Source of the DNA: Mansonella perstans
Lineage: Eukaryota > Nematoda > Chromadorea > Rhabditida > Onchocercidae
DNA: 64,000 nt
NCBI GenBank assembly: GCA_037074765.1
Contig: JBAMDO010000080.1
Span: 124,001-188,000, forward strand
Direction of reading: 5' to 3'
Under the pieces are notes generated by a model. It did not search any database and was not told the DNA's origin. It saw only the letters and a program-made list of their open reading frames with translations. Of the stretch, positions 11,594 through 23,520 are shown in pieces. How positions within the stretch are numbered: position 1 is the stretch's first letter; every line of letters begins with the position of its first letter. The translations under genes were made by a program, and so were the position numbers.

Positions 11594-13385
11594 TACTTGG
11601 GGAAGAATTTTTTCGTTATGCCATATTTTTTTTTGTGAATTTTCTGAAAAATTTTTGTTTCGTAAAAGTGTAGAGTGATGTTTTTTGCTTTATTTTCGAT
11701 AGCTGGATATTTACTGCTCAGTAAATTATTTTATTCCATGTTAATACTGGTTTTTTGTCAAGAAACATTAGTATGATGCAAGGGTGAAGTATTGAAGTAT
11801 TGACCTAAACATTGTCATGAGAAGTTACAGATTTTGTATATGTTATAAAAGAAGGAAATTATATGAAGATGATAAAGTTGCAGAAATGCAAAGGAATTCT
11901 AAAAATTTGTGAAATATTGCACGAGAATTTAGAAGTGGCACTCTTAATTAGTGAACAAATATTAGCAACGAATTGTTTTTGACATCCATAGTGTATTATT
12001 TTCAGTACAAAATAAAGGTAGTAAATTTGGTGTTTGATGGCCTATGATACTTTACATTACAACCGAATGCATTGTCTATTTCTGACGAATGAATGCATCA
12101 AGTCGTTAACAAAGATTTTTGCTAATTCTTCGGCTATTTGCTGGATTAGATGGTTTTATTTAGCTCTAACAATTGGTAGTATTCTGAAGAAAAGGCAAGT
12201 AAAAATTTGAAAATTGTAACTGTAGACATTATTAAACAGAATGATTTTCTGAACTTTACTATTACAGTTCTTCGAAGTGCTACATTTAGTATGGAAATAT
12301 TGGGCATATAAATGCTGAGTACCAAATCAAGAAATGTGCTTTTTTAAATTAGTTTTCCAATTTAGAAGCAATTTATTACTATTTCCTGCTTCTTTTTGTT
12401 AAATTCCGTCTCATAACATGGATGATTATATGGATGCAGTATTGCAGTAATCCTAAAAATTATTTCCATTGATGATGTTGTAACTAAATTTTAAAATGTA
12501 AAAATGATTATTGTTGTCAAAAAGGTAGTAAGAACAATGGATGATAAGAGAACAGTATGAGTAATGAATGATGCATAACTGATGTGTATGAGTAATAAAT
12601 CAGTTGAAAAGCTTTATAAGTGCAGGAAGAAATATGGAATGAGATATTAGTTATCAATTATTAATATTAGATTTTGTAGTTATGGAGAAAAAGTAGAGCT
12701 GCAACAATTAGACAATGTCATTATTGCAGAATCTGTCCTCATTTTCCATTCATCCAATTTCGTTATTAAAATTGATAATTTAAAGAAAGCCTTGTTAAAG
12801 AGTGAAGAACCAAGTTAGAAAAGTAAATTTTGTGGATAAAGAAAAGAGTACTGTTCGGAATAAAGGATATTTCTAGAGCTGTTTCATAAAGATGTCCTTA
12901 ATTTTGCTACTATAAAACTGGAAAAGTTTTCTGATTTTCCATAAAAGTTTTCAGTTTTGGTGACACATATTTTACTTATACCAAAATAGTCAACAAATAG
13001 TCGATTGATGAATTATTCTAAATTCATTTCCAAATTTACTTCTTTCATTATTTGCAAACTAATTAAGAATCAAAATTAAGATTTTTTTATTTCATTGAAT
13101 TTTCGCAACAGTTACATACAATTTATTTTCGATACTTTGCATTTCGATTAGTTGCTTTTAAGAATTGAATTAGAAAAGTTTTGCATTCGGCAACTGATAA
13201 CGTACCTTTTGCAACTGAGTGTTGATAAAACACATATTATCGGCGACATAAAATTAATCTTCATTTCAAGGTTTTATTTCTGGAAAAGCAAAGGTGTCGT
13301 GTATAAACAGCTAGCATTATTTTTCGAATGTTGCTGTTCCTCATCCTTTTCATTATTATCCATCATATACAAGCAACTTTTTTCC
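11594..13385. other. intergenic, no gene seen
   Basis: AT-rich. The start is presumably the TRAPPC6 3' UTR (an AATAAA-like AAAATAAAGG at about 12009). The end is the upstream region of the small membrane-protein gene. No exon was supported. Confidence 0.5.
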
Positions 13386-13695
13386 ATGGATGGTAAATTG
13401 TTTACTTTATTAAAATTTCATTTAAATTAAGCTTTTCAAATATTCGGAATTACTTGCAGTAATAACAACTCCTGCTATTGTTGCGCTACTGTTATTTGTG
13501 TTGTTTTTTTGTTGTTACTATTGCTGTTGCAGTAACTGTTGTTGTGGTGGAGCGCAAAGAGGTCATACAGAAAGACTGGCCAGCGTAAAAAATCGTCTCA
13601 AAGGATCTGTTAGTTATGGTAGTGATATAGCTGGTACCATAGGATGCAATGAATGCTCCAGCTGGAATATTGGAAGTGGTGGAAGTTATGGGTAA
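13386..13695 (+). CDS. small one-pass membrane protein with Cys cluster, 80 aa
   Basis: A mini first exon gives ATG-GAT-G (13386-13392) before a GTAAAT donor. A 67-bp intron ends in TTGCAG at 13459, and the second exon runs 13460-13695. Phase is exact and yields MDVITTPAIVALLLFVLFF followed at once by CCYYCCCSNCCCGG. So an N-terminal membrane anchor of about 16 residues abuts ten cysteines within 16 residues, then comes a basic/polar tail (GHTERLASVKNRLKG) and a Gly/Ser-rich end with two more Cys (CNECSSW). Juxtamembrane Cys clusters are often palmitoylated, so a lipid-modified tail-out or tail-in membrane protein is plausible (inference). No family recognised. The two-residue first exon is the weakest part; a different upstream exon remains possible. 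Confidence 0.55.
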
Positions 13696-16600
13696 AGAAG
13701 CAAAATAACTATTGAATAATGCCAAAGATTATGGTGAAAAAAAAAAAAAAAAACGAAGTGTCACTTTGATTAAATCAAAATAATGAAAATTAACGAAGCA
13801 AGAAGTTTTTATTTTTAACTAATCGTAATCAAAGATTGATGCCGAAGGTAAAAACGAATTAACACTTTGAAACAATCAAAACAATAAAAATTCAACGAAG
13901 CAAGAAATTTTTATCTTTACATAACACCTTCGATACCAGTCTTTGATCGTAAAGATTTTTAATACTTCATTTATTCACCATATATTTAATATGGCAGGTG
14001 GTTATCATTTATCTCTCATAAAATTATAACTGATCATCAAAAACTGATATTCATTGCGATTTGGGACAAACTATTATGTTGATGAATAATTAAAATTGTA
14101 TCATTTAAAAAATTACCAATCTTTTAACTAACAGTTATCTTTTATTTTGTTCATTTTTTCTTGCAACAGATTGAAAGAGAAACTTGAATAAAAATTCAAA
14201 GCAATTTTGTAGAGTTACTTATTTAGCATGAATCAACTTACTGTAATGAATGAATAAATGATTAAATGCAAATTTCTGGAAATTTGGCAACTTTTGAACT
14301 TCCTGGAATTTGTTTCTTATGAAAGGAAAGAATAATTTTGAATTTGTCAAAATTGTCTCCATATTTTCCAATATATGTTCATGCAATTGCTTTGTCTGTT
14401 AATTGCTACTATTTTATAAAATTTTTTCAATAATTGCTAGATAAATAGTTTTTGCAATAACAACAGTATTGGACATTGTGAGAAACTTAAGAAATCTGGA
14501 ATATTATCATATTCTTGCCACTGTTCATTTTTCAGCCCAATAATTGCGAACATAAACGATTGAAAAATTAATTTGCAAAAGTGATTTGAAGAACGTTAAG
14601 GTTCTTTTTCTTATGAGAATAATATCTAACTTTTATTTCAATTCGCTTAAGCTCAAAAATGCAAAGATAAGTTGATTTTTGGTACTTTGTTAATTTTGTT
14701 AATTACAACTGTCAAAAAACAATGTTCCTCGTAAAGGAAGATGAAATAAATGAACATTCATGGAAGAAAAAGAATGGATTGATCAATTAGGCAAAAAAAA
14801 AAACTTTTGAATTATCCAGAAAATATTCTGGACATATATTGGTTAATTATACTAACAAACTTTATTTAATTATTAAGAATTACTAAACAGAAATATGTAA
14901 CAAAATTGTAAATCTAAGATACCTAAAAGTGTTTTATCGCCTATCATGAAATAAAATGCCATTGATAAAATCAGCTACGATATGTCTCCGAAATGTTTCA
15001 TTTTCAAAATTTAGAAACACTGTATTTTAAGCCTATGCTTTCTTTTTGGAATAACTTTTCATTTCGTCTACTTTTGTCCTCATACTTTTATGAAATTGAT
15101 CTTTGTCATATAATGGAGTAATATTAAGTTTCTTAGCGAATTGAACGATTAAGTCTAAATCGATTGGTTGATTTTAGCAATAACTAATTTACTGATTTTA
15201 ATAAAAAATTTTTTTCGCACATATGAGGTTTTTTCTTTTCAGTGAAACTTTGATAATTGCTTTTAATAAACTGTCAGCATATTTAAATATCAAACATTTT
15301 AGCGTGTTACAGTTTTCCTTATGAAAATAGTCATCAGTTGATAACAGATTGTTGTGAACGATGGAGTTAACCGTGTGACAGTGAAAATTTGTTGAAATTT
15401 CCTCAACTTGAATATAAACTTATGCTTTTCCAGCAAAAATATCGTGAGATATTCATTTTTAGATAATGCAATATCATTACTATAACTATTAAAGTTAAAG
15501 CTGGAAATTTCCGTCCTGAATCTGATTTTAATATTACGACTTTTTCATTCTTCATTACGATTTTCATTCATTCTTCTTCCAGTTCCTTATTCACTATTCA
15601 TTTCTGTTTACGTACAAAACATGCATACTTCCAGCTTAGAATGAAAATAAATTGAAAAATTAAAAAATCTTTCAAGTTCCATATGCCGTACCATCAATTA
15701 TCACACGGTATTTTCTCACTGGAACAAGAATTTCATCTGTATTATCATTTCTGACGCTCAATCAAGAGAAAACGTTTTCAAAAAGTTGGAATATTGTTTG
15801 TGGTCTCTGAATAATTTTGAATTTTAACAACTTTTAAATTTTCTTTAAATTTCAAAATAACATACAAAAGCAATAATTGCCGTTTTGAGAAGCGACATGA
15901 GACAGGAACTTGGCATTCATGAAACAAAATACTAATAAATTGTGCATCGGTAAATAGATAGACTAATTAATGATTGAAATTTGAAAAGCAATAAAAATTT
16001 CAAGGTAGAAAAATACACTTCAAATGATTGAAAAAAATTTTCAATGTAAGCAATGCAAGTACGGGTGGATAACGAACTACTGATGATGTCATTTCATTGA
16101 ATTGGGTCACAAAATCCAAGTAAATTATTTTTTTTTAAAAATGCGATAAGAGGTAATTATTACAAGATGAAGGTATCCGCCAAGTCTACTTAAGTTCAAA
16201 TTTTGTTATACTACTTTTAAATCTTAAATTGAAAGGTTGTTATAAATGACAATTCATGCATATAAATATTTTAAAAATTTAAACTGAATACAAATTTTTA
16301 ATATTTTTGTTTTTAACTTCATGCATTTAAAATTGCCATTCCCTTTTCCTTATTTATTCGTTTCCTTTTTGATGCAATGAAATAACGCAAGCTTTTTTAG
16401 TAGCAACAGTGTTCTGGTCGATTTATAAAATTTTATTTACCGAATTTCGTAAAATTAGAAAAATAAAATATATTAAATGAACAGAGTTGTAATTGTCGCA
16501 CAGTGTTTAATTAATTCCATCTTTTGATGATGTAATGATCGCTCTCATTCCTTATTTGTATTCAACATCATAAAATACATTCATCTTTGTTGTTATTTCA

Positions 16601-18155
16601 AATTACAACTAATCAAATATTCTTAAAATCAGGCCGTCTCATTTTATTAGTTTATTTCGCAATCAAATTTTTAAATTTAGTATTTTGTTGAATTTAACCA
16701 ATCAATTAATATAATTCCTTCATATTCTTTCAGATCTGTAGAGAACGTTTTAAAATTGTTGAAACAGGATTTATGGAAGCATCTATCAGATTAATTGATT
16801 GCTTTATCTGATTTTCCTTTTTATCGTCCTAGTTTTCTTAATATTGGAAGCTTTTTTCTTGATCATTATTCAATCACCAATCCTAATTCGTTATTCTTGT
16901 TATCGAGATAAACAAGTGGCTGATGAAAACAAAAAAATATCAAAATATTAAGTATATTGATTAAGTAAAATTTTACATTATCTACTTTTTTTTTATTCAC
17001 GGTTACGAATATGTTATCATTGTTTGTTTAAATTACAATTCAAATGAAATGATATAAGTGAATTCAAAAAAAAAAAAAAAAAAAAAGAACGGCTCTTATA
17101 TTAATGATTGTTTCTGAATTCAGAACTACAATTTATCAGATACGGATACAAACAACTATTGTCGAAAAGTGTTAAGCCTAGAAAATTTGTAGTTCGCTGA
17201 AGTTTGGTCATAACTGAAGAAATATTCATTTAAATTGAAGGTCACTACACATAAATTCTTTGGCAATCTTCTTTCCACTAAAAAAAAAAGATTCTGATCC
17301 AATGGCTTTATCTTCCAATTAATGTTTCTTTCTTGTCCTTGATTTTTTAAGCATTGTTATTGAAATTAAAATTCTCAATTCATTTAATTAAACATTCAAT
17401 TTGAATTATCTTCTCTGTTAAGCTAATAATTATTGGAAGAAAGAACAGAATAAAATACACGAAAAGTTACGTGAAAGAATATTTGAACTGAATTGAAAAA
17501 ATTTTAACACAGAGTTCCAATATTATTTGGCTAATTATAATGAAGAAATACTTCATCACTAATTAGAAGGAGAAAAAGAGAGAGAGAGAGTACAAAGAAA
17601 TAACAAATTCTGTTAATTAAGCAGAGTGAATAAGTGAATAATGTGACAATCATAAAAAATTTTATCATATCATTTCTTTACATAAACTTAAAAATTCCCA
17701 TATAAATAATTTTGATTAATTGCAATATTATTAAAAATTTACCAAATGAAATGCTCATTTATCGAAATGATTAATTATAATGAAGAAATTTCATTATACT
17801 TCAACACTAATTAGAAGTGATAATTAATTATGCATTATATTATCCTAATTGTTCGAGAAAATTCTACATTTTGCTTTTCTTCATGTAATATTTCCGGTAA
17901 ATGGATACAGTTTAATCAATGAATGAAATATTTTTCTTTTCCAACTAGAAATTAGATTAAAAAATTTACTTTTCTATCGAATGTGGCAAATATTAATTTT
18001 CTATTCGCCTCATTTTCTACAATATTAACAATAATTATATGAACGGGTTTCGAGGTGGGACTTATTTAAATTTAACCTATAAGTACGTCCTTAAATACAA
18101 CAATTATTGGGTCAAAAATTTATATTACTCATTTCTTCTAATCAGCAATAAACAA
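13696..18155. other. long gene-poor AT-rich stretch
   Basis: About 4.4 kb with no supported exon on either strand. It contains homopolymer runs (A-run near 13737-13752 and 17067-17085), a short AG-repeat near 17577-17591 and many A/T-rich simple stretches. Confidence 0.5.
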
Positions 18156-18547
18156 ATGGCATTTTCCGATATGCTTGATCTCCGCTACCTAATTGTTCTG
18201 ATAATTTTTGTGGTTGCAAATACCCATGCATTCCTTTTTGGTGGCATGTTTGTTTATTTCATTCTTTTTTAGCTTTCAAAAATTTTCATAAATCTCCAAA
18301 TAACTTAACGAATCAATTTACAGTACTGATGAAATAATTTAACATTTTTAGTTGCGATCAGTGATTTGTTATTCTAATTACGTTCTTGAAAAAAGTAAAT
18401 TTAAGGAGCACTGATGTTGGGTATATTAGCCTGATATAAAAACATTAAGCATAATAATCTGATATAAAATTAGCATGCTTATATATGCATCAATTACTAC
18501 AAGATTACAGGGGTAATTGTTGCTGTTGCGATGGTTGTGGCAACTGA
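18156..18547 (+). CDS. 42-aa secreted Cys-cluster peptide
   Basis: Exon 1 (18156-18247) and exon 2 (18511-18547) join in phase across a GTTTGT...TTACAG intron. The product starts with a clear signal peptide (hydrophobic core YLIVLIIFVVA, likely cleavage after NTHA). The mature peptide is only about 17 residues: FLFGGMGNCCCCDGCGN. It has four adjacent cysteines plus one more and ends by a TGA. Small secreted peptides with Gly and Cys runs are common in nematodes, but I do not recognise this one. The longer open frame upstream in exon 1 (from 18039) lacks the signal-peptide start, so the ATG at 18156 was chosen. The cysteines could coordinate metal or form intermolecular disulfides (inference). 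Confidence 0.55.
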
Positions 18548-19531
18548 ACGTGTTCAAACCAATTCTTGGCAAATCTTGATTCTGGAATTTTTGAAGATAT
18601 CTACAGCGGTCAGGCAAGCAACCTGTAGCCTCGTTTTTTCCAATTGAGATAATCATTTTTATTTCCACGCTCCCCTGCTCTCGGTTCCCCATTTCTTTTT
18701 TAATTGTATTACCCATCTTTTGTATTACAGTCTTCTATTTTTTTCTCCTGCATATTTTGAACTGCATATTTTATATTTTCTTAATGTGAAATTTGAATAA
18801 ATGTTTTTCATTTGTTCAATAAACTTTTTTATAAATGTGTAAAGAAAAAATTAAGGCAGATGAAGCATGTATCATGGGCAAATTTACCGCTTGAAGCAAG
18901 CCTGATACCAGTGAATTAAGCAAAGCCCGAAAAATGTTCCTCAATACTTATCAACTTCTCAACCTTATAGAGTTGTTCAATTTGCTTAATTGAGTAAATG
19001 CCACAGTACTAATTCAGAAATTTAATGTTCGATTTAATCAATTTGGTTTGATCATCTTGATTAGCTTCTAATTGTTTAAACCCATCCTGATTGCTATTTT
19101 ACATGCAATCACGAATCAATATCAATGACATTAAGCAGATAGCTTCTGGGATGCACTTTTTTTTTTGTTTTAAAGAAAACAGGATGAATTTTATCTTCGC
19201 ATCATTCATTGATAAATTTGATTTAGCAAAAACAACAAGAAATTTATTACTATGAAATTAAAAATGGAACGTTTGTCTAGAAACGATCAAAAAAAAAAAG
19301 TTTTTTTAAAAAAACAAGCGAAGAAATGGAAAAAGAAGTGAAATAAACAATTTCAAAGAAGAGCTTATTTTGCTGATTAAATGAATTCGTAAATAGAAAG
19401 AAAGAGTTAGTGAATAAAATTTGAATCAATTGCTAAATATCTTGAATTTCAAAATTTCAACAAAAATAGATTTCTAATTGATTTAACAAATCAAAAACTT
19501 TTGCATTCCTTTTTTAACAGATCTTTTTAAT
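18548..19531. other. intergenic, no gene seen
   Basis: AT-rich sequence between convergent genes. It should contain the 3' UTRs of the plus-strand Cys peptide (AATAAA-type signals near 18797 and 18819) and of the minus-strand 491-544 aa gene. Confidence 0.5.
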
Positions 19532-21737
19532 TCAAACTTTTCTCAGTACAGCACGAAATTTATTTATCTTTCTCTTCTTGAACGATTGTTGTCGAGGCAT
19601 ATTTGTTGAGGTATTGATAAATGTAGCATTGCTTCTCAAATACCAGGGTGCTGCAGACTTTACCCACAGCATGTTTTTAATTTCAGGCTTTCGCATGTGG
19701 TGTTGAGAATGATTGACAAGTATCATTCGCTTAGGCTTCCTGTGCGCATTTGAAAATTGTAAGGTAATAGTTGTTTTTTTTACAATATCTTTCAAAATTT
19801 TTCCTTCTGGTGATTTTGAAGATCTGTGGACAATTTGAGCCAACATATTTCTCTGCTTCTCATTAGATTCCAGTATAAAATTTTTTCTTCTGATAGGATT
19901 GTCTTTGAGGGATTTCTTCATTGATACCAAAGTGTTCACTTGTTTATCCATGGAATTGTTTTGTGACACTTGCGCCCTAAACAATTTGATTGGTTTTATC
20001 GAAAAATATTTTGCTTCATTGCTGAATTCATTTCTGAATTTTAAAGAAGAGAATAGTGAAACATTCGATTGGCCTGAATTTGCCGGTTCTTCTGTCACCG
20101 AATTTTGTTGAGAGAAATTGTAATTTGGTGACGGAAAAATGAATTCCTTGAATGAATCAAAAATTCTGGAATGCTTGTGAAATTGTTCCTTTTTCGAATT
20201 CTGCTGCGCTTTTTGATTTTCAATAGCACTGGAGAAATTCATTCGATGATTGATACCGCTGTAGTTAAGTTCTGATCGTACAGCGTTAACATTTTGAAGA
20301 CTATTTGCAAATTTATTTTCAAATTTGTGCATCAATGATGGCTTTTTCAAGCTAGAATGCCGTGAAAGTACAGTACGGATAGCGTGATCATCGTTCACTT
20401 CATCATAATAGTCATCTGTATCTTCTTCCGGTGTTTTGAATTTTCCTTTTGATTCATCGCATGAATTACCACAGGCATGAGAAATTGGTGTAACTAAAAT
20501 ATTGGTCACAACTGTTTTCTTTTCGTTAACTTTATTCGTAGACAAATTTCGGTCTAAGTCTGATGTAGTAGAACGTCCATCAAAGGTAGTATCCCACTTA
20601 TTAGTCCATTGTTCTAAAATCGGCCTCCGAAAATTTTCTTCTTGAATGATCCTATTAAGAGCAAATTGATTATTTAGTGCTGACAATTTTTCATTATTAA
20701 TTAGCAAATGATTAGTTGTAGTGCTTCTTACAAACAATTTTTCACGATCAGAGTTAACTGTTCCATCATTCAGCATCATTGGTATTAACTGATCTTTTAG
20801 ATCAGCTAGAGATTTAGCAATATCACTCTGTGCTTGGGGATTATTGATTGATTGAAAGTAAGAATTGATTTGATCTGAGGATGACATTGTACTGCTTTCA
20901 TCTTCTTCAATTCGATCACTAATCAATCTGCCATCAAGGTTTTTGTTTGAATCAAACATACTTTTACATGTGCAGCAAATATATCTGAAATCTGACAAAA
21001 ATTTCATAAAACGACGAAAAGTTAAGTTTTAAAAATTTGAAACTTTCCAACGAAAAATTTTATCTTTTCTTATGCAAATTATTAATTTAATATTTTCTAA
21101 TCTGTAATGCTTTAATTTTGCAAATGTTAGTTTATCTTCTATAAATATGTTCTTTTAAAAAAAGTGAAATTTAAATTGTAAAGACAACTGAGACTTTTTT
21201 TAAATCCAATTAGTACAAGTTTTGATTCAAAAATTTTTTTCAACAAATTAATAATATCTTTCCACGAATTTTTCGAAACATTACAATTCAGATAGTTTAT
21301 TATATAATCATATATAGCATGAGCAATCTGGAAAAATTTGGGAAAAAATGCTAAATGATTGAAATTTGTTCCAAAATTTGACGAAAAGTTTGCGTTACTG
21401 CAAAAATTTATTTTTACAACAATATCGGTGATACTTACTGGCAACATTGCTGCAATCTGCAATTATCCAGTACTGTACAGTTGAATGAATTGAGTGTAAA
21501 AAGTAGTAAAAAGTAGTAAAAGCTCGGTGAAAATATCAATTGAGATAACATGTGAGATGTTACAAATCGATTGAGCTTACCGATGGAAAGATATTCGTAA
21601 AAGATTTCTAGAAACACGGAAATACAGCACCAAACGAATATCAATAAGATTTTATAACTTTCTGTTTTAAAGACAAAATTTCTCAATAAATTGGCTAAAA
21701 TTTTTATCAAAAGACTCAGTTGCCAATTTTGTATCAA
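19532..21737 (-). CDS. unrecognised Ser/Asn/Lys-rich protein with possible N-terminal membrane segment
   Basis: The main exon is open from 21007 to the stop at 19532 (491 aa if begun at MKFLSDF). A better-phased model has three exons: 21737-21581, 21456-21439 (18 bp) and 20991-19532, giving 544 aa. In that model the first exon carries a hydrophobic segment (YKILLIFVWCCISVFLEIF) at about residues 29-48, and the acceptor TTTTTGTCAG replaces the MKFLSD start. The rest is hydrophilic: a CCTCKSMFD motif, a helical stretch with SDIAKSLADLKDQLIPMM, an acidic patch (PEEDTDDYYDEVNDD) near the middle, and a very basic C-terminus (KKRKINKFRAVLRKV). No domain recognised; it may be a lineage-specific membrane-anchored or nuclear protein depending on which start is used. 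Confidence 0.5.
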
Positions 21738-23233
21738 TGATGAATATGGCGCACTAAACCGGAATCATTCCGGAGTAACATGAAGGATATTTATTTGATT
21801 CGATGCCTTGGCAAGAGTTGTTTGTTGCTTGCAAAAGATATAAATATATAAATCGAATGAAGATTTACTAAAATGTAGCCAAATTATGCTAAAGGATGAA
21901 ATAAGGCTTCTGCATCTCTAACTAATCAAGTGACAAAACAATCATTAAACTTTGATGATATTGAAAAAGAGCAACACTTAAGGAAGCCTTTCGGAGTGAT
22001 GCGTTTGACGACGATCTCATCTTAACTGTCGCAGCATCACAAATTCCTTGCAAAGTAATGCAGCACGAAATATCACTTGTCGCTATAGTTTATGACACTT
22101 GAAAAGCTAACATTTAATTGTTCAAATTTAAGTCTTATCGTCAATTGCTACTGATCATAGTCAATGAATGGATATGTAATTTTTCGCAAATAAAAGAATT
22201 TTTACAACAAAAAAACCTGTCCAAGGGTAAAAATTGAATTAAATATAGGTAGACTATTTACTAAGCATAACGAAGAAGAATGCCTTGAATACTGTAAAAT
22301 ATTAATGTCCCGCTCAATGATGGTGCTGTTTATATCAGATATGACACGGTAACAGAAGACTTCTGTTTGTTCATCAAAGTGTTCATTTCATGTCATATGT
22401 CAACAATTGATAATATTTAAAAAAATCCCACACACTATATCTGAAGATTTGATCATTTATTAATTTATTGAAACAAAATGATTCATGAAATTACAATTTG
22501 AATTTAAGCAATTAATAAGAATTGTAATGTCGTATTCAAATTAATCAATAAAATGAATTTAAAAGAAATCATTTGCACAGAGTAAGAGTGAGAAAAAAGA
22601 AAGGGTGCAATAATAGATATAAATGCCTTTCATAAAAATGATATCAATAAAACAGCATAACAAAAATTAAATTAAAGAAATTAAGAGAGTCCAAAGATCA
22701 TGATCAAATGGATGAATGACAGTGATAATTTATTGATGCAAGAAATTCTCTAATAAAATGTCAAATAAGTTAGAAAAGAAATTTAATTCATTCAATGATT
22801 AGAATTTCAGAAATTAGAATTTAATAGAAACAATATCATAACAGTAAAAAAATCTGAATCAAAAATTTCATTTTTTTTTAAAAAACTTTGAAATTAATGA
22901 ATCAAACAATTATACAGTGAATATAAGAATAAATTACTATAAAAGTTTCAAAAAGTTAATATGAAACTATTGCAAATCTGTTTGTTGAAAGAAAGTTTTA
23001 AATTTTTAGATTTTACAAAATTTGAGTGAATTTATAAAAAAAAAGGAATTTTTTTAACAAAGTGAACGATACGTAATGATAGACATATGATAAATACAAG
23101 CTTTTGTAATTATTACATTTTTACTGGTGAAAATTACAGCGAAACATTTGGTATCATTTCGAAATACTTTTGCAATTTTTGCAGTTCGAGTTTTGTCATT
23201 TCATGTGCGCGTCGCTCCTACAATTTATCAAAG

Positions 23234-23265
<32 letters not shown>

Positions 23266-23520
23266 TTAGAAAAATTTATTTCTTTAAATTTTTCAAAATT
23301 TACAATTAATTTATCTTAAAAGTAGACAGCGAGAATATTTAAGAAGATAGCATATTTTTGAACATTCCTAATTAAACATTTCTTTATCCATATCTTACTG
23401 AGGCATAGATCGCTTAGTGGAGGAAATATGTCATAGCTTAAATTAATTCTTGAGAATAATAAAGAGTTGGGAGAACTGGGAGTTGAATTAAGTTCTGCAA
23501 AATTAATTAATTAAAGACCA
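21738..23520. other. intergenic, no firm gene
   Basis: AT-rich. On the minus strand just below 23520 there is a possible extra 3' exon of the RapGAP gene (about 23490-23393): an acceptor AATTTTGCAG is followed by 18 codons to a stop if spliced from the GTAAGT at 23526. A T-run lies at 23235-23258. Confidence 0.4.

Noticed and set aside
21139..21462. 107-aa minus-strand ORF upstream of the 491-aa gene
   Set aside because: The AT-rich sequence is better explained as the intron between the micro-exon at 21439-21456 and the main exon.
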